NCBI RefSeq assembly: GCF_008831285.2
Contig: NC_045145.1
Coordinates: forward strand, 2,170,001 to 2,234,000
Origin: Nymphaea colorata
Taxonomy: Eukaryota > Streptophyta > Magnoliopsida > Nymphaeales > Nymphaeaceae
Reading direction: 5' to 3'
DNA length: 64,000 bases
This document shows, piece after piece, positions 1 to 11,803 of this stretch. Within the stretch, counting starts at the first letter, position 1, and every line of letters begins with the position of its first letter. The notes under the pieces are model-generated. The model did not search any database. It was given only the letters and a program-made list of their open reading frames with translations, and was not told where the DNA came from. The position numbers were made by a program, and so were the translations under genes.

Positions 1-538
1 GTAATGACAAAATGAAGAGAGGGGACCGTAGGCTGCAACACACCAACGAGGGAAAGGGCAAGAGAGGGAGCAGCTGTACACGGGCAGAGAGAGAAGCAAG
101 CTGCGTCTAGGGCAGCGTGAGAGAGAGAAGGAAGCTGCGTCTAGGGCAGCGTGAGAGAGAGAGTCAAGGACGGCAGGAGAGAGAGAGTAAAGAGCGAGAG
201 AGGGAGGGAGAGAAAGATGGAAACTTTCTTCTCCTCTTTTGGCATTAACTTCTCAACTTCTCATTTTAGTAAAAAAAGCTAACATTTATAGACGATAAAA
301 AAAAACTGAAAAACTTAACGAGTAAGTTTAGCAACTCGTAGATCGTGCTTTCTCACGATCCCTCCGCTTCAACTTTTTCAGCTTCCACCATTTTCTCCAC
401 TCCTTATTTAACTGCCCACGATTTGAAACCGCACACACTTTCTCTTGTTTCCACTTTTCACTCCTTCACACACTCATGCTTTTCCCACTAGCTCCACACG
501 TTCTCACGAGCTCCTCCACTTCCGGAGTTAGAGCAACA
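1..538 (-). mobile_element. Copia-type LTR (solo or right-hand end of an element left of the window)
   Basis: The stretch matches the LTR at 44891-45427 almost base for base; by eye there are three substitutions and one single-base indel. It ends in AACA, the inverse of the TGTT that begins the LTR in the element's own direction. Its first two bases lie outside the window. The right flank is CACTA-type repeat, not internal element sequence, so this is either a solo LTR or the right-hand LTR of an element lying to the left. No coding sequence is present. Confidence 0.85.
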
Positions 539-760
539 GCCTTTACGAACGTCTCATACACATCGGTAAAGCTTTCGTCTGACTTGTTAACTCCGCCCGA
601 ACCCTTCTTCTCATTCTTCTTGTTCTGTTTTGTTTTTTCTTTTCTCTTCCTTCTTCTTTTCATTGGCAGTTACCAAGTTTTAAGTTTTTTCGACGAGTGC
701 AGAGTTACCAAGTTTTTTCGACGAGTGCAGTGCTGGTGAAACTCTGTAGTGGTTGCAGGC
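539..760 (-). mobile_element. CACTA subterminal-repeat fragment, inverted
   Basis: This is the reverse complement of the block around 14780-14900. It contains CATCGGTAAAG-type motifs followed by a TTCTTCTCATT pyrimidine-rich stretch. It is the outer end of the left arm of the inverted duplication and is cut by the LTR at 1-538. Confidence 0.6.
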
Positions 761-2999
761 ATTACTGATGCCACAAATAGGGAGGTGATGAATTTTACAC
801 CAAAAAGAAATTGACATTGCTGCAAACCTTTTTGTAGGAAGGAGGAGACTTTTGTCTCCCCATTCTAGCAGCCTACTAGCGAGTGGAAGGGGGCAGGCCA
901 ACCCTTATCAGTGAGAGATGCAGAATGTGCAGGAAAGGGAGATGGTTCGACCACCTTGTTTGTCTTTTTAAATGGTTTAAAACAATAGACTGCCTGATGT
1001 AAGGAAATTAGACAACCAGACTTCATTACACCAGGTATGATGAGGCTATGGTGTAGCACGTAGGAAAATTGAAATCAGTCACCTACTTCTATAGTCAAGT
1101 AGATGGTTTTTTTTTTTTTTAATTTTGTGTCACTAAAACTGTTGTAAAAGTACATTATGTGGCTAAGCAACTGGCTGTCATAAATACAATTTTAGTAACA
1201 TAAAATTAAAAATGGGATCCAGCTATAAAGGTAACCAATTGACTTATATATATATATACCACACACACACATAGGAAAATTGAAATCAGCCAGCTACTTC
1301 TATAGTCACCTAGATGTTTATTTTTTTTTAATTTTGTGTCACTAAAACAGTTATATAGTAATCCAGCTACAGAGGTAACTGATTGATATAAACTTAAAAA
1401 TAGCGATCCAGCTAAGAGATAACTGATTGATATATACAGTCATGTATTGTTGCCTATTGGATGTTGTCAAACGTCTAAAAATAAAAAATTTATCCCTAAA
1501 AGATAGATGTTATATAAATATTGGCCACCGTTTAGGATATAACAATGATTCTTGATATTTTTAGACACATTTTTTAATTTTAATGCACATCATAAAAGTC
1601 TTCTATATAAGAATATGAAAACTAGCATATTCAGAAACCAATTCATTGAAAGCATTGACACAGCCGAGTCACTAAGAGGTTGTTTGACAACAATAATACT
1701 TAATCTAATTCAAAAAAATATAATAGATTCATAAAACATTTGTTATAGTGTTCCATGTATCTGTTCCATCTTTTAATCAGGTTCATAAGACAGTAACAAA
1801 GTGTTACTGTTGCCAAACGGCCCATAAGTGCCACAACTTCCGTTTTTTTCATTTAGAAACCCATTTTTATATATAACAGTGGCCATTCTGTCATTAATAT
1901 GCATTTTAAAGATCAATAGTTCACGTTGGCCTACTCTAAAGAGGCTCCGTCACAGCTCACGAGCCAGCGGGCATGGGAAAGTCGTCCAGCCAAAATCTCA
2001 AATGCTCCATTCCAGACTTACCTTTTCAAGGGACAAAGAAAACCAAAAGTTAGCTTGACGCTTGTACACCAGGTCTTGATAATTGATAAGAAGCATATAA
2101 GCCACCAAATCCAAAAAGATCAGGTAGTACAGATTAAGTGACAAATATGAAACACAACTATTTTTTAATAGGCCAAAATGTATCCTCAGATAAAAAACTT
2201 AGTTTGGCACTTCAAGAGAAAAGTTTGGTAGCTACTTGTTTTCCTCTCTCTCTACCTATATATATATAAACGGTAATTAGTAGAAACATCATGCAACAAA
2301 CCGTTACCAATTATTCATGGTGAAAGAACGACTTATAGGTTGTGCTTGATAGCCTCAAAATTCAGTTTCAAGGATGCCTAAAAAGGTGTGTTTTGGGAAA
2401 ACTTCAGTTTAGACAAACTAATGGTCATGGATTTGAAATTTATGCTATCTCTGAACTCAGATCAAGATCCATGGTGAAACAAACACAACCATAATGTTTA
2501 CCAGCTGCTGCTGATTTCAATATTTCATTTCTTTGTTCTGTTTTCATCTACTCTATTGTACTCTACCCTGCGTGACAGTGCCTTGTTCCTTTCACTGTAA
2601 TCATCACCATATCAAACGCCTAGCATTCTCCACCAACTCCATCGTTTTGGGGAAGTCAAATACAGTGCCATAGCTAGCTCTTGTTACATTGACATCTCAA
2701 GGGCCTATAGAGAGGTTGACCGGTAGAGAGGAAAAGGCAACAAGGGAAAGGACAATGCTTCTTTTCCAAGCAAATACCTATGATGAACACCTTAGAGAGA
2801 GAGAGAGAGAGTAAAAGAACACTTTTATCTCCCACTTATATATATATATATAGCATTATGCTGCCTCCATCCTGTACTATGAGGGCCAACAGCAACTAAC
2901 AGGTTCACATGGAAAACTGCTTTGTTTTTCTTCCAAGATGGCCTTGGATAAGCTTACATTGGAAATGGCAAAGGATATGATTCAAATGGGACATATATA

Positions 3000-3700
3000 C
3001 CTTTTTACCATATCTGATTTATCGAATATTCACATATCTAGATTCAAAGTTGAATGAACTGAAGTGTATGCCATAGTTGAATCTGATTTTCAAATACACA
3101 ACCTAAACCCCATCCGAATCCGAGTGTTTAATTTCACAGCCGAAACAATGAAATCCGAACCAAATTATTATATGTTAAAATTGACTTTCAACATTATTAG
3201 ATTAGATATAGGAATTTGAATCCAATCAGATATTTACCATAAACCAAATTTGAATCTAATTGGATGTCATTTATTAAATATCAATCCGATCTGATATTTA
3301 TCCATAGAGAGGCAGGATTGTATCAATGCTTACAAGACTAGCTCAATTTTAGAGAACACTTGGATCAGTGTTAGGAATGCCAATCAATTGGATTTGAATC
3401 AAATATTACATTTTACCATATTTGTTTCTTTTGATATTCACATATCTGGATTTAGACATAAATGAAGAAAAATTTATACCATATCCGAATCTGAATTCAT
3501 GATCCAAACCCAGTTAGAATCTGATTTTTAAATTGAATCTAAACCACATTACAATATGTGAAACTGCATCGATATTGGATATAGGATATTTAGAATCTCA
3601 ATCCGACCAAAATTTATTTAAATCCAATTCCGATGGGATGTCATTACTTAAATTTTTATGTGATCCATGACATGAACGCAATAGAATTTAATTAATTTGA
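3000..3700. repeat. Degenerate ATTTGGAT/ATCCGAAT-rich repeat downstream of CYS1
   Basis: Short degenerate ATCCGAATC, ATTTGAATC and GGATATAGG motifs fill this interval. An AGGAATGCCAATC edge near 3376 resembles ends of non-autonomous hAT elements. Related sequence follows every cystatin copy (about 10000-10580, 32270-32430, 36040-36300, 36770-37040, 42790-43060), so it was present before the cluster expanded. Confidence 0.5.
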
Positions 3701-3937
3701 ACAACTACAAACAACACTTTCAGGACATCGATTAAACAATGCCAAACGGCTGTATTACATGAACATCAAAGAATGGATTGTGACTAGAAACAGAACTTAG
3801 ACGAACAGAGAAACATGCAACGACGGAGAGACCATGGGGTTCTAGGAGAGTTCCATAGAACTTTATCATGAGCTATGAACGGAATGAATGGAGAGGGTCA
3901 ACACAGGAGATGGCAGCAGCAAGCAAGCACTGCTTAA

Positions 3938-4249
3938 TCAGGGGAAAACTGATTCAAACGATGTCAAGGTCTTGACGTCCTCCCATGGCTTCTCATACAC
4001 AAGAGCCGTGTAGTGCCTGACATACCCTGCTTTCAGGGCCTTGATAAGCAGTCTGTAGTTGGTTCCGGCCACCACCTGGCTCTGAGCCTCCACCACCTCT
4101 ACGAACACAAGGGCTGCTGCTTCATGGTGCTTCTTGTTGAATTCAGCCACCGCAAACTTACCCAGCTCCTGTACATGCTTGTTGTTCTTCACGTCCGGGA
4201 TTGGATGGAAACCGCCGAGAGCGGTCACTGAGGAATTGGAAGAAGCCAT
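3938..4249 (-). CDS. Phytocystatin (cysteine protease inhibitor), intact copy 1
   Basis: An uninterrupted 103-residue single-exon frame encodes a plant cystatin, which in this family blocks papain-like C1A cysteine proteases. The family signatures appear in order: an N-terminal Gly pair (residues 12-13), the plant helix signature as LGKFAVAEFNKKH (about 31-43), the QVVAG first-hairpin motif (about 58-62), and a Pro-Trp pair in the second-hairpin region (about 88-89). No signal peptide or membrane segment is seen, so a cytosolic product is expected unless an upstream exon exists. The start is the ATG shared by all copies (MASSNSSVTAL). A TATA box lies about 120 bp upstream. The poly(A) signal used by other copies (AATAAA) reads AATACA here. 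Family assignment is firm; expression is unknown. Confidence 0.93.
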   Translation of the reverse strand: MASSNSSVTALGGFHPIPDVKNNKHVQELGKFAVAEFNKKHHEAAALVFVEVVEAQSQVVAGTNYRLLIKALKAGYVRHYTALVYEKPWEDVKTLTSFESVFP

Positions 4250-4366
4250 TAGGACAGCGAATTGAGAAGGGATCGGACCTATGGAGGAAAGAAGGGAGAA
4301 GTTTTGAAATGAGTTAATATATCAGCCCACGACCAATGATGGTCTTGAGAAAGCTGCCTGAGCTCA

Positions 4367-4374
4367 TATTTATA
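4367..4374 (-). promoter_or_regulatory. TATA box of CYS1
   Basis: TATAAATA on the minus strand lies about 118 bp before the ATG, inside a block (CAATATAAATATGAGCTCA) conserved in the other cystatin copies. Confidence 0.65.
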
Positions 4375-4444
4375 TTGCTAATTTGGCACGCTGGGATCCC
4401 AAAGCAAACGTCTGGAGGATAAGACATGCAACTAGAAAGAGCGT

Positions 4445-4514
4445 TTGACCCGTCGTTTTCCTCTTCCTCAATTTTAAGCCTTCGCCACTGAGTTGAACTG
4501 CATTACGTGGTCAA
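4445..4514 (-). promoter_or_regulatory. Paired W-box cores plus ACGT core upstream of CYS1
   Basis: Two TTGACC cores (4445-4450 and 4509-4514, in opposite orientations) flank this block, and an ACGT core abuts the distal one (ACCACGTAA on the minus strand). WRKY factors bind TTGAC cores and bZIP factors bind ACGT cores. Conservation of the block in all five copies supports a regulatory role, but wound or defence induction is an inference. Confidence 0.5.
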
Positions 4515-5119
4515 CCTTTCTTCCTTCTTTCCTTCCTATGCATTTTAACAATAACCCGTTCTTTCTTTCTTCCAGTCGTACAGTAAAAGCTGCTTTTCTT
4601 TTTCTGGCCGTGTCCCGGATAGAGATTGTCAATTTGTGACCCATCAAATACCCATTCCTTTCCAATCCTAAAATTGTGTAATAACTAAGTCTTCTTATTT
4701 TAAATCTTCTAGATGCTATCTTGATGGTATTGAAAAATATTGACTTCAAAACTAAAGGTGCTATTATCCAGGGTGGGTAAGTAAACTGGTTATTTTGTCC
4801 CTACCTCTTTCCATATACTCTCTATTCTTTTTTTTTTTTTTTTTTTTCTCTCTCTCTTTAGAGTTTAAATCCTCATACCATTTTGAGCTTCATCTAAAGT
4901 GCAGTTTAACACACCGTCAATCAAAATTTGGACTTTTGTAGACGCAACTTTGAGGACAAGTGGAAGGAGGGAGAGTTTAGGCTTCTCGGAAATCTCCCCC
5001 AACGAATTTATGATTTAATTTTGAAAAAAATGCAAATTTGCCCCGACTAGGACCTTAACCAAATGTCAATAACAAATTGCCCACTCCAAGACTTTGACAA
5101 AACAATATTAATGTGGACC

Positions 5120-5885
5120 ACCGAACACATAGATTCTCTGGTTTCATTTGCTCAATCTTCAGCTTTCTTTCTTGGTTAGTTTGATCAAACTCATGATTGT
5201 ACGTGGGGATCCATAACTTGTCAGATTTTGTTTCACTAGTCTTATCTTCTTTCCTTGTTATTGCTTCTCATAAATATATAATCATATATGTCAAAGAATA
5301 TGCAAATATGAAAGCTCCTTTTTTTAATTAAATGAAAAAATGTTGACTCCCGGTTCACGGAAATATTGAAATTTTATGGAAATATAAGCTTTTAAGATAC
5401 ATTGGATCTGAATGTATAATAAAGTATAAACCTGCATCAAAGGACCTTGCAAGAAGTGTGGTCTATGCCACTATCACACGAAAGGGATGACTTTAATTGA
5501 GAAATTGTTTTCATAGAGTGTAGCACAATGTAAATATCATAGCGAAACTTCTATTAGATAAAACTAGGGTCACCAAACAGTTCAACCTCGGATTCGGGTA
5601 GGGACAAACTGAATCTGAATCTAAAAAATATATTGCACAACTATTTTTTTATTCTCTGGAATATGTACATTCTCTGCTTTCGTTTGTTCAATCCTCAACT
5701 TTCTTTCTGGGTTAATTTGTTCAAACTCTTGGGTGTATGCGGTGATCCATAACGTATCAGACTTTGTTTCCCTAACTTTCCTTGTTATTGCTTCTCATGA
5801 ATATATAATCATATAAGTTAAAGAATACGCAAATATGGAATATAGATGAATACTCTTTTCTTTCATTAAATGAAAAAATGATGAC
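5120..5885. repeat. Two direct copies of a cystatin-upstream segment
   Basis: About 225 bp at 5120-5345 (from a TTTCATTTGCTCAATC motif to the AAAGAATATGCAAATATG motif) recurs in diverged form at about 5655-5885. The second copy resembles the sequences upstream of CYS3-CYS5 (TGATCCATAACG, inverse of CGTTATGGGATCA) more than its neighbour does. It may be the remnant of a further cassette whose gene was lost. Confidence 0.55.
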
Positions 5886-7299
5886 TCCCGGTTCTGAAAA
5901 TAGATAGAAGTCGGCTTTTGTGTTCGGTGACTAACACAGGCCTCTGTGTCTAAAAGGGAGGCATTTTCATATTTTCTCAAAAAAATAAAATATATATTTT
6001 TTGATTTTCTACTTTACTTTGACTTTTACAGGGTGAGACTACTTTTTTTCATATACATGGGAGAATTGAAATTTAACGGCTGCCTGATACTGCCGAATGA
6101 CAAAAGAAAACGAAAATAGTTTGTACTGGTTAGAAAAAACATATATTGTAGTTAAAACCGTTATAATATATCGTTATAGTATAAACCATCAATAATAACC
6201 CCATCAATGATGTTAGCAAAGGTTTTTAAGTAGCTAACATTGGGAGGGGGTTTCGGCTCCCTTAGGTACCCAAACTATTACAATGCTTAAAAGGAACATA
6301 GATGAGAGAAAAATGTGCGCCAAATGGGGAACTACAATGTTCAAACTTTGTAGTTTTTCCATTATTTTCAAATTCAAACTGAGAAGGTGAGGTAGCTATT
6401 AGATCAATCAACTTAAACCAACGAGTAAAGATGACCTGCCCGTTTTGTTACCACGAAACTGCATGATTATAGTAAAAGAATCAATAAGTGCTAATTAAAA
6501 TGCCGAAAAATTAAGGATCATTATCTGACATAACCGCAAAAGGATTCATTTCAATGCAAGAGCTAAGATCAATATTTTCAATGCAAAAGCAGGCAAATTG
6601 GATCAGGGACTCTATTTCAAATTGCAGAAGTACATAACATTGTACAGTCTTGCCCCACCCAAACGACCTGCATTTGCCACCAACTTGGGTTATTTAAATG
6701 CTTACGATAAATGAAGCTTTAATGTCATCTATATCTATCTTAACTTTCATTAGAAGACAATTTAAACTATACTAAAAGCATATATACTCTGTTACAGAGG
6801 TGTCAATGCATCAGATTCAGATTGGATATATGACTGATATGCTTTAAAATGTCGCATATGAAAAGAAACTTGACATTTGATTGAGAATTCAGTTCAGATT
6901 CAGATTTAATAAACAACATCTGATCACTGATTGGATTCCATTCTGATTTAGCTTGAAAAAAGTATCCTATATCTAACATCTATTAATTTTGAAAGTCACT
7001 TTTTAGCATATCATAATTTGGTTCAAATTTAATTGCATAGTTCAAAGTCAGATTCGATAATTCGGAAGCGAGGTTAAAACTAGGATTTGGATCGGGTTTA
7101 GAACGTGAACTTGAAAATTAGTTTCAAACATGACATACACCTCCTCATTCAACTTTGAACCTAAGTATGTGAATATTCGATAAATCAGACAAGGTAAGAA
7201 GTATATCTCATTCGAATCGGATCATTATCAAAGGCCATCTTCAAGGAAGAGCAAAGTGGTTTTCCATGTGAACCTGTTGGTTGTTGTTGGCCTTATGTA

Positions 7300-7347
<48 letters not shown>

Positions 7348-7574
7348 TGAGTGAATGATGACTCTGGTTATTTAAATTCACCCAGCCATCTAATCGAGGC
7401 TGTTTATCTAAAACAAATTGATATTTGAGAGACAAGCAAAAGAAAAAAGGTTTAAACTAATATTAGATGATGAAAATATCCATCATATTTTTCTGTTAAC
7501 TGTTAACCATGTTGGATCATATGGTATAGATTAGATGGTTAGGTGACTCTAAAAAACTGGAATCACAATATAAT

Positions 7575-7621
<47 letters not shown>

Positions 7622-7940
7622 TTTTGTGAAAGCCACCAAGGGTAATAGGTCAAAAAATTCAATTTGTCCATTGGCTGTATTATAAGAATTGCTAAAACCC
7701 ATGATGAATTGGATCACACGATCCACATTATTCTATTCTGCAACCATTCTTAATGCACCACAAGAACAATCATGCAAAACTTTGTTAGTAGACAGTCCAT
7801 CTAATGGAAGCTTTGATATGATATTTACGTGGTGCTACACTCTATGCGAGACAATTTCTCAATTTCAATATTTCTGATGTATCTTAAAAGCTTATCTTTC
7901 CCTAAAATTTCAATATTTCTGTGGACCGGGAGTCATCAAT
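5886..7940. other. Spacer between the inverted cystatin arms; no gene seen
   Basis: This interval is AT-rich without a credible coding frame. At 6058-6240 there is a partial relative of the Mutator-like MITE found intact at 40956-41118 (start GGGAGAATTGAAATTT). At 6790-7260 the downstream cystatin repeat recurs (GAGGTGTCAATGCATC edge, then sequence like the inverse of 2880-3060). It also contains (AT)n tracts at about 7311-7344 and 7579-7618. Confidence 0.6.
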
Positions 7941-8444
7941 TTTTCATTTAATGAAAAAAAGGAGCTTTCATATTTGCATATTCTTTGACATATATGATTA
8001 TATATTTATGAGAAGCAATAACAAGGAAAGAAGATAAGACTAGTGAAACAGAGTCTGACACGTTATAGATCACCGCGTACAATCAAGAGTTTGATCAAAT
8101 CAACCAAGAAAAAAAGCTGAAATTGAGCAAATGAAACCAAAGAATCTATGTGTTCGTGGTCCATGTTAATATTGTTTTGTCAAAGTCTTTGAACGGGCAA
8201 TTTGTTATTGACATTTGGTTAAAGTCCTAGACGGGGCATGAGGATATATATATATATATTAGAGAGAGACAGGGTTAGGATTTGAAGGGAATGGGCATTT
8301 CATGGGTTGCAGAATGACTTTGTTTCTCTCTCTCACAGACAGGACATAGAGAAAGAAATGCAGCATTTACTATATGAAGTAGTGTTAAATAAAAACGGGA
8401 AGAAAGAAAGAATGGAATAATATTAAAATGCATAGGAAGGAAGG

Positions 8445-8514
8445 TTGACCACGTAACGCATTTCAACTATGTGGCGAATGCTGAAGATAGAGGAAGAGGA
8501 AGAGGACGGGTCAA
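8445..8514 (+). promoter_or_regulatory. Paired W-box cores plus ACGT core upstream of CYS2
   Basis: TTGACC at 8445-8450 is followed directly by ACGT (8451-8454), and a reverse-orientation GGTCAA lies at 8509-8514. The arrangement is the same as at CYS1. Confidence 0.5.
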
Positions 8515-8584
8515 ACGCTCTTTCTAGTTGCATTTCTTATCCTCCAGACGTTTGCTTTGGGATCCCAACGTGCCAAATTAGCAA

Positions 8585-8592
8585 TATAAATA
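8585..8592 (+). promoter_or_regulatory. TATA box of CYS2
   Basis: TATAAATA lies about 153 bp before the CYS2 ATG, in the same conserved block as at CYS1. Confidence 0.6.
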
Positions 8593-8744
8593 TGAGCTCA
8601 CGCAGCTTTCTCAAGACCATCATTGGTCGTTGGTTGATATATTAACTCATTTCAACGTTCTCCAGAAACAGCAAGCAAATAACCCCAGCTTACTTCTCCG
8701 TTCGTTCCTCCATAGATCCGATCCCTTCTCAATTCCCTGTCCAA

Positions 8745-9714
8745 ATGGCTTCTTCCAATTCCTCAGTGACCGCTCTCGACAGTTTCTATTGGGTAGTGGT
8801 AGTGGCCAAGAGCCCTTCCCATTCATCTCGTAACTGCAAGGGGGGTCCACTAGCAGTTTCGAGTTTTAATGCTCACCTAAAGTCTCTCACTCACTATACC
8901 GCTGCTGGATTTGGGAAAAACCTAAGGGGCTGGCTATTTATATCCAGCGAGACTAAGGATTAGTGAGTTGATTACACATGAGGAGACCCTTAGAAGGAAA
9001 CCCTAAAAACTGACATACTCTTCTTGTTCCTCTTGCTCTTGTTCTGTTTTCTACAGGGACGAGTTCTCCATGGGACTAGAGCCCCGCTGGTAATCTTACC
9101 TCCGAGTTCTTAAAATCACCAAAAGAGGGTTTTTCGTATATTTGTTTGCAATTTTAGTAGAAAAATGAATTGTTTTGTATTATTGCTCTGATACCACTGT
9201 TGGGGAAACTTACGATGCAGCGGAAGTTGCAAGTCATCGTCGCCTGTAAGATTACCAGCGGGGCTCTAGTCCCATGGAGAACTCGTCCCTGTAGAAAACA
9301 GAACAAGAGCAAGAGGAACAAGAAGAGTATGTCAGTTTTTAGGTTTTCCTTCTAAGGGGCTCCTCATGTGTAATCAACTCACTAATCCTTAATCTCGCTG
9401 GATATAAATAGCCAGCCCCTTAGGTTTTTCCCAACAGTTTCCAGCCGATCCTGGACGTGAAGAACAACAAGCATGTACAGGACCTGGGTAAGTTTGCTGT
9501 GGCGGAATTCAACAAGAAGCACCAAGAAGCAGCAGCCCTAGTGTTTGTAGAGGTGGTGGAGGCTCAGAGCCAGGTGGTGGCCGGAACCAACTACAGACTG
9601 CTTATCAAGGCCCTGAAAGCAGGGTACGTCAAGCACTACAAGGCTCTTGTGTATGAGAAGCCGTGGGAGAACGTCAAGAACCTGACATCATTTGAGCCTG
9701 TTTTCCCTTGATTA
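8745..9714 (+). pseudogene. Phytocystatin copy 2, split by a 650-bp insertion
   Basis: The 5' part (8745-8786) encodes MASSNSSVTAL and the first bases of the Gly-Phe codons. The rest resumes at 9437 and runs to the TGA that follows VFP. That part keeps the LGKFAVAEFNKKH helix signature, QVVAG and the Pro-Trp pair with no other lesion. The break is the mini-retroelement at 8787-9436 with target duplication GTTTC. It separates the start codon and the N-terminal Gly trunk from the rest of the inhibitor. An 84-codon frame starting at an internal Met (9457) would lack the N-terminus. Without exact excision or splicing the gene cannot make a normal cystatin. Confidence 0.9.
8787..9436 (-). mobile_element. 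Miniature LTR retroelement with LTR-like arms in inverted orientation
   Basis: The 650-bp insertion is flanked by GTTTC on both sides (8782-8786 and 9437-9441). On the minus strand the right part (9198-9436, TGTTGGGAAAAACC to CCCCAACA) is followed after one base by TGGTATCAGAGC (9185-9196 inverted), the classic initiator-Met tRNA primer-binding site. It is therefore a 5' LTR plus PBS. About 190 bp of the same LTR occurs again in opposite orientation at 8911-9100, giving a near-palindrome with a spacer at 9101-9245. There is no coding capacity. This resembles TRIM/SMART elements, but the inverted LTR arrangement is abnormal. Confidence 0.75.
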
Positions 9715-9890
9715 AGCAATGCTTGCTTGCTGCTGCCATCTTCTGTGTTGGACCTTTGCATTCATTCCGTTCATAGCTCATGATAAAGTTCTGTGGAATG
9801 CACCTAGAACCCCATGGTCTCTGTCGTTGCATGTTTCTCTGTTCATCCAAGTTCTGTTTCTAGTCACAATCCATTCTTTGGTGATCATGT

Positions 9891-9896
9891 AATAAA
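9891..9896 (+). terminator. Poly(A) signal of CYS2
   Basis: AATAAA lies about 180 bp after the stop codon, inside a 3' UTR block shared with CYS3 (32165-32170) and CYS4 (36003-36008). Confidence 0.5.
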
Positions 9897-10602
9897 GCCG
9901 TTTGGCATTGTTTAATTGATGTCATGAAAGTGTTGTTTGTACAACTACAAATTAATTAAATTCTGTTGCGTGCATGTCGTGGATCACATTAAAATTTAAG
10001 TAATGACATCCCATTGGAATTGGATTTAAATAAAATTTTGATCGGATTGAGATTCTAAATATCGTATATCCAATATCAATGCAGTTTAACAATGTGGTTT
10101 GGATTCAATTTAAAAATTGAATTCTAACTGGGTTTGGATCGTGAATTCAGATTCCAATCATTGGCATCCGCAAGACCGAACCAAGTTTTCTCTAAAATCG
10201 AGCTAGTCTTGTAAGCATTGACACAATCCCGCCTCTCTATGGGTAAATATCAGATCAGATTGAGATTTAATAAATGACATCTGATCAGATTCAAGTTCGG
10301 TTTTAGGTAAATATTTGGTTTGATTCAAATTTTGATTTAGTTTCAAATCAACATCCTATATTTAATCCAATAATTTTGAAAGTCCGATTTTAACATATAA
10401 TAATTTGGTTCGGATTTTGTTGCACACTTAAAAGTCATTGTCGAGAATTTGGCTGTGAAATTAAAGACTCGGATTAGGATGGGTTTTAGGTTGCGAATTT
10501 GAAAATCTGATTCAAATATGGCATACACTCCTCTTCATTCAACTCTGAATTTAAATATGTGAACATTCGATAAATCAGATACGGTCAAAAGGTACATATA
10601 TC

Positions 10603-10782
10603 CAGTAGCGGAGCTACTTGTTGGCTCGGGTGGGCCACTGCCTACACCAGTCCATAAAAAAATTCAATATATTGTGTTAACTTCACATTGTTATGACTCT
10701 TAAAATTTTATGCAATGCCCATACCAAAGTTGTGTCACCAATGCAAGTGTACCACGGATGAAAAATCTTGACTCCACCACTG
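10603..10782. mobile_element. hAT-type MITE with perfect 8-bp target duplication
   Basis: The 180-bp element begins CAGTAGCGGAGCTA and ends as the inverse of CAGTGGTGGAGTCA. These are imperfect inverted ends of the CAGTGGCGGAG type common in plant hAT elements. CATATATC flanks it at 10595-10602 and 10783-10790. The left arm of the inverted duplication has only one copy of this target, so insertion came after the duplication. Confidence 0.8.
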
Positions 10783-11615
10783 CATATATCCCATTTGAAT
10801 CATATCCTTTGCAATTTCCAAATGTCAACTCATCCAAGGCCATCTTCGAAGAAAAGCAAGAAAAGCAAAGCAGTTTTCCATGAGAACCAGTTAGTTGCAG
10901 TTGGTCCTCATAGTGCAGGATGGATGCAGCATAAGTGAGAAATATAAATACCTGACCCTATGGTAAGAGACAAAAATCAGACCCACTAAAATTAAATATT
11001 AACATGTCTTTTTTTGGTAATCTAACCTTATGGATTGGATGTAATTAAGAGTGTTTTGATGAGGAACATGCATTATGGTTGTCCTTTTTTACATTTAAAA
11101 TGTCTTTTAATAATAAAAAGTTGATCTAATATGATCAAACATGTTTGACAGAACTCAAGCCTCCTTCTGCTTCTAGTCTTAGAGGACCAGTTTAAAAACC
11201 TTCCACCAAAGGTAATTAAACTTGTCCATTGATACTGTGCAGGTCCCGAATAATATTTTTCAGACTTTTTACATATGCCAAGCTAAAAATTTTAGAAATA
11301 TAAGTAGGTTTTAAAAAAAAAAAAATGTGAGGGGGGCCATGGCCCCTGCCAAGCTTCCCTTCCTTCCGCCCCTGATTTTGTGGTGCTACACTGTCAAATC
11401 AAGTCATCCCATATGTGGGGTAGTGTTATAAATCACAATTTTTGCCATCTTCTTTGATACGGGTTCTATACCATATGATTGCAATGCCTTCACAAATAGA
11501 AGTAAGAAAAAGATACATCTAATCAGAGCAAACTGCAATCAACAAAGGGGAGTTTGTTTTTTTGCCGATAATATCACAATAATAGCTCGACTCTATGTCA
11601 TATAATTGTTGCCAT

Positions 11616-11803
11616 CAGGGTTGAGGTAGGAATTTTTTTTGTTATCAGAGTCAAACTGTAGTTTCAAAATATTAATAAGGACACAAACATAATTTTTCAA
11701 AGTTTTCATATAGGTTAAACTAAAACTTTAAAATTAATAAGTAAAATTTTGATTTTTTTTTTTTTAATCCAAGGCCACTGCCGGCTCCCTACCTCAGCCC
11801 CTG
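11616..11803. mobile_element. Probable MITE with CAGGG-type inverted ends
   Basis: The left end CAGGGTTGAGGTAGG pairs with the right end, the inverse of CAGGGGCTGAGGTAGG. No matching 8-bp target duplication is visible. A related right end (CCTCTGCCCCTG) lies near 43206 downstream of CYS5. Confidence 0.45.

Larger units (their letters stand above)
539..5345 (-). repeat. Left arm of a large inverted duplication (CYS1 cassette)
   Basis: Reading inward from the CACTA fragment, this arm matches the reverse complement of roughly 7940-14990. Examples are 780-920 against 14340-14470, the CYS1 gene against CYS2, and 5100-5340 against 7950-8180. The two cystatins therefore point away from each other. 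The arm is shorter than its partner because the right arm gained the 650-bp mini-retroelement, a 180-bp hAT MITE and other insertions. Apart from CYS1, 760-3900 holds only duplicated, AT-rich, non-coding sequence. Confidence 0.75.

Noticed and set aside
1828-2141. Overlapping + strand frames of 71-76 codons
   Set aside because: Part of the duplicated non-coding cassette. The equivalent positions in other copies (about 12600-12780, 37380-37540) do not conserve the frames.
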